A stretch of DNA of 5,724 nucleotides, from contig CAIVQI010000395.1 of NCBI GenBank assembly GCA_903908015.1, forward strand, positions 1 to 5,724. The letters run 5' to 3'. Made by a program: the position numbers and the translations under genes. Numbering within the stretch: position 1 is the first letter of the stretch; each line of letters begins with the position of its first letter. The stretch is from an uncultured Bacteroidota bacterium. Its GTDB lineage: Bacteria > Bacteroidota > Bacteroidia > UBA7662. Below the pieces are notes generated by a model. That model searched no databases. It saw only the letters and a program-made list of their open reading frames with translations, and was not told the DNA's origin. This document shows, in pieces, positions 5,201 through 5,724 of this stretch.

Positions 5201-5724
5201 GTAGGTGCCATTGATAAAGAGTCGTGCATGTCCGGCCCTGGGGGAGGCACTATTGATGGAACGGGCGAGCAGGGTATACACTTTTGCCCGCGAAATGGAT
5301 GGGTCGTTGTGGCATCCAATCAGGTTGAGGTCTTTAACGCCTTCGAAGGTTCGGCCCGACTGAAAGGTATTGAAGGAAATGCGGAACGACTTTTTTTGAG
5401 CACCCCTCGAGGTATTGCCTCTGAGTCGGAACCCGATTTGGGTGAGGGTGTCGGTCCTGCTGCCACGGGTGAAAATGCACGTGGCCGGATATTCATGGTC
5501 GGAATACCAATTTGCCTGCAAAAGCATGTGGTTGAGGCTATCGGGGTCCATGATGATGTCGATTCGTGCCACGCTTTGGTCGTTATAGAGGTAGCCCATG
5601 GGGGGGGGTACCGTCTGCGCGGCAACGGACTTCGGCCAAAACATCCCCCATGTGACCCCCAAGCAAAAAAGCTGCAAAACGACTAAAAACGTTGGGGGAA
5701 TCCCTGCTTTTTTTGATTTATACT
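2300..5724 (-). CDS. Secreted CotH kinase-like multidomain protein with T9SS type A sorting domain (5' end off window)
   Basis: Residue numbers count from TTG 5677 (1125 residues to TAA at 2300). The frame stays open to the window edge, and upstream codons read K-S-K-K-A-G then a hydrophobic stretch into SVAA|Q (17-21). This looks like a Sec signal peptide whose true start lies at or beyond the edge. Residues 35-420 form a CotH-type domain: FRLRGNTSRGAQKKSFRI (83-100), INGTYRGLYINMEHISEEF (155-173), and candidate metal/catalytic Asp in HWDNY (D270) and YDMDNTFG (D295, D297). Bacillus CotH is a protein kinase; activity here is inferred. Next come an Ig-like module (430-515, with DDGLHGDEQAGDGLFG), a T9SS-associated beta-sandwich module (530-737, ending NNLSLEG), a carboxypeptidase-regulatory-like module (745-810), dockerin-like loops (815-910; NATDAL twice, DVNAS, GDVNGS) and a cohesin-like module (920-1035). 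Residues 1050-1125 are the sorting domain (VYPNPTRDRF, LMDAAGRRV, IPSGIYILRV), which directs outer-membrane export and usually surface anchoring or release. Substrate unknown. Domain limits are by eye; CotH and T9SS calls are firm, the middle modules less so. Confidence 0.93.
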   Translation of the reverse strand, partial: YKSKKAGIPPTFLVVLQLFCLGVTWGMFWPKSVAAQTVPPPMGYLYNDQSVARIDIIMDPDSLNHMLLQANWYSDHEYPATCIFTRGSRTDTLTQIGFRLRGNTSRGAQKKSFRISFNTFQSGRTFEGVKDLNLIGCHNDPSISRAKVYTLLARSINSASPRAGHARLFINGTYRGLYINMEHISEEFVQLRYNNSGGNLYKCLWPADLNYINSNPSSYKFTSGGRRAYDLTNNQPADDYSDLERFIRTLNQTTAASIYCQLDTLFNIEEFLRMYAIDVLAGHWDNYYNKNNFYLYNNQRTRRFEFLPYDMDNTFGVDWFNINWTTINPYQFAPSGEPRPLFTQLMANNTTRDLYTFYLRQAAQRAAQADIGIELDSLLARITPAALADNYRTLDYGFSNQTFLQSFTATQPLGHVKFGIKPFLTARINSIQALIPSTFNIAPIVHRPEITPLFAGMTGTVTARIEDEQPASLQVEARYTHQGQPHTLQMFDDGLHGDEQAGDGLFGAFLPAFSQSGYIDLQVWARDAANQTRLRPCAPIRQSIDSAALLYFWMMDTRMPNDLPLLGLNSTFSATGDTANIEFVSAQTAYPYTVGHPLWRKSSLERRNAPTPINYRPQAEGGANYNAGVMRGLQVTQPMRTATRENTILLRLPAQGFRQLRVQFAVRDEGAAERIRVDYLNPATGQYQRDGLADTLLSLLPSGTWALRQVDLSNVPMAGQSPLFTLRLRFDGPSMTADLGNRVTFNNLSLEGIPDPSAGNAGPLRGVLRYSNTAQSPMVGVNMWLTRTQSPGITDTVGSVLTQANGTFDFGLVPSGALTLSASCSLPWGGANATDALMVVRHAAGQSPLSGIRLAAADVNASQTVNATDALQIALRYTGTGLSSFAAADWTLPVIPISSSPGDTFPSLSLQALCMGDVNGSHTPLPVVPPPVGGPLAERGEVIALPDGSIRWPVFLEDVVGRVGAASLDIWLPRGAEVRSVVMSCRIPGDTVLWSTEGRRLRVAWYALGGCDPVDSLPWLWLTTYGGEGGPLVLRESSELSDPQARVLNGWQLLAPIDQPRGNASVLVYPNPTRDRFTLELSGGAEQLALMDAAGRRVRLWEGPIPAYSEWSLEGIPSGIYILRVWSAGQALSTRLRVGD
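3114..3229 (-). repeat. Duplicated dockerin-like calcium-loop motif
   Basis: The 14-mer GCATCAGTTGCATT occurs at 3114-3127 and 3216-3229, exactly 102 bp (34 codons) apart. On the minus strand it encodes NATDA in the motif NATDAL at residues 817-822 and 851-856. The second copy completes the loop D843-V-N845-A-S847 ... D854, matching the D-x-N-x-D/S pattern of type I dockerin F-hand loops. The third element, GDVNGS (901-906), has no NATDAL. The spacing fits the two-fold repeat of dockerins. Confidence 0.65.
5600..5608. repeat. G9/C9 homopolymer in the CotH gene
   Basis: Nine consecutive G on the plus strand read as C9 on the coding strand, giving the PPP of TVPPPMGYL just after the predicted signal peptidase site. 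At the present length the gene is in frame. A change of one or two bases would stop translation of essentially the whole mature protein. Confidence 0.85.

Noticed and set aside
4771..5319. Minus-strand frame of 182 codons within the CotH gene
   Set aside because: A Ser/Thr/Pro-rich out-of-frame translation of the CotH domain; the overlapping frame carries all conserved residues.
4874..5686. Long plus-strand open frame of 270 codons antisense to the CotH gene
   Set aside because: It lies entirely opposite the signal peptide and CotH domain, whose conserved motifs are unmistakable. The plus-strand translation shows no recognisable domain and has no promoter-like box before it.

Overview
The window looks like chromosomal DNA from a member of the Bacteroidota/Chlorobi (FCB) assemblage. 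Three independent signs agree. A 1,100+ residue exported protein ends in a recognisable type IX secretion (T9SS) type A sorting domain. The tRNA-Glu gene is preceded by a textbook Bacteroidota-type promoter (TTG, 20 nt, TATCTTTG) rather than a -35/-10 of E. coli type. No gene start has a convincing Shine-Dalgarno sequence, as is usual in that group. Genus or family cannot be resolved from the sequence alone.

Layout, left to right. Positions 1-77 are unassigned apart from a 12-bp perfect palindrome. A promoter (78-108) drives tRNA-Glu(UUC) (124-195), closed by a strong A/T-flanked hairpin terminator (197-233). A second TAnnTTTG element (277-284) then precedes a plus-strand gene run: gmhA (339-932, sedoheptulose 7-phosphate isomerase), gmhB-like HAD phosphatase (964-1524) and a YceH/DUF480 protein (1559-2263). 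The first two are consecutive activities in heptose synthesis for the lipopolysaccharide core or other surface glycans: GmhA makes heptose 7-phosphate and GmhB removes the 7-phosphate from heptose 1,7-bisphosphate. The kinase/nucleotidyltransferase (HldE or HddA/HddC) is not in the window. yceH has its own TATTTTTG box immediately upstream of its ATG and may be transcribed separately, perhaps without a leader.

On the minus strand, convergent with yceH, lies a very large gene (2300 to the right edge). It encodes a secreted multidomain protein: signal peptide, CotH kinase-like domain, an Ig-like module, a beta-sandwich module, a carboxypeptidase-regulatory-like module, a dockerin-like pair of calcium loops, a cohesin-like module and the T9SS C-terminal domain. 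Its reading frame stays open to the window edge, and the residues upstream of the first candidate start look like the basic end of a signal peptide, so the 5' end is probably cut off.

Points that deserve attention are the apparent non-AUG start of gmhA overlapped by the stop of a 10-codon upstream ORF, the loss of three of the four zinc ligands in the GmhB-like protein, the dockerin-plus-cohesin arrangement in one CotH protein, and a C9 homopolymer near the start of that secreted protein. No CRISPR array, insertion sequence or phage gene is visible.
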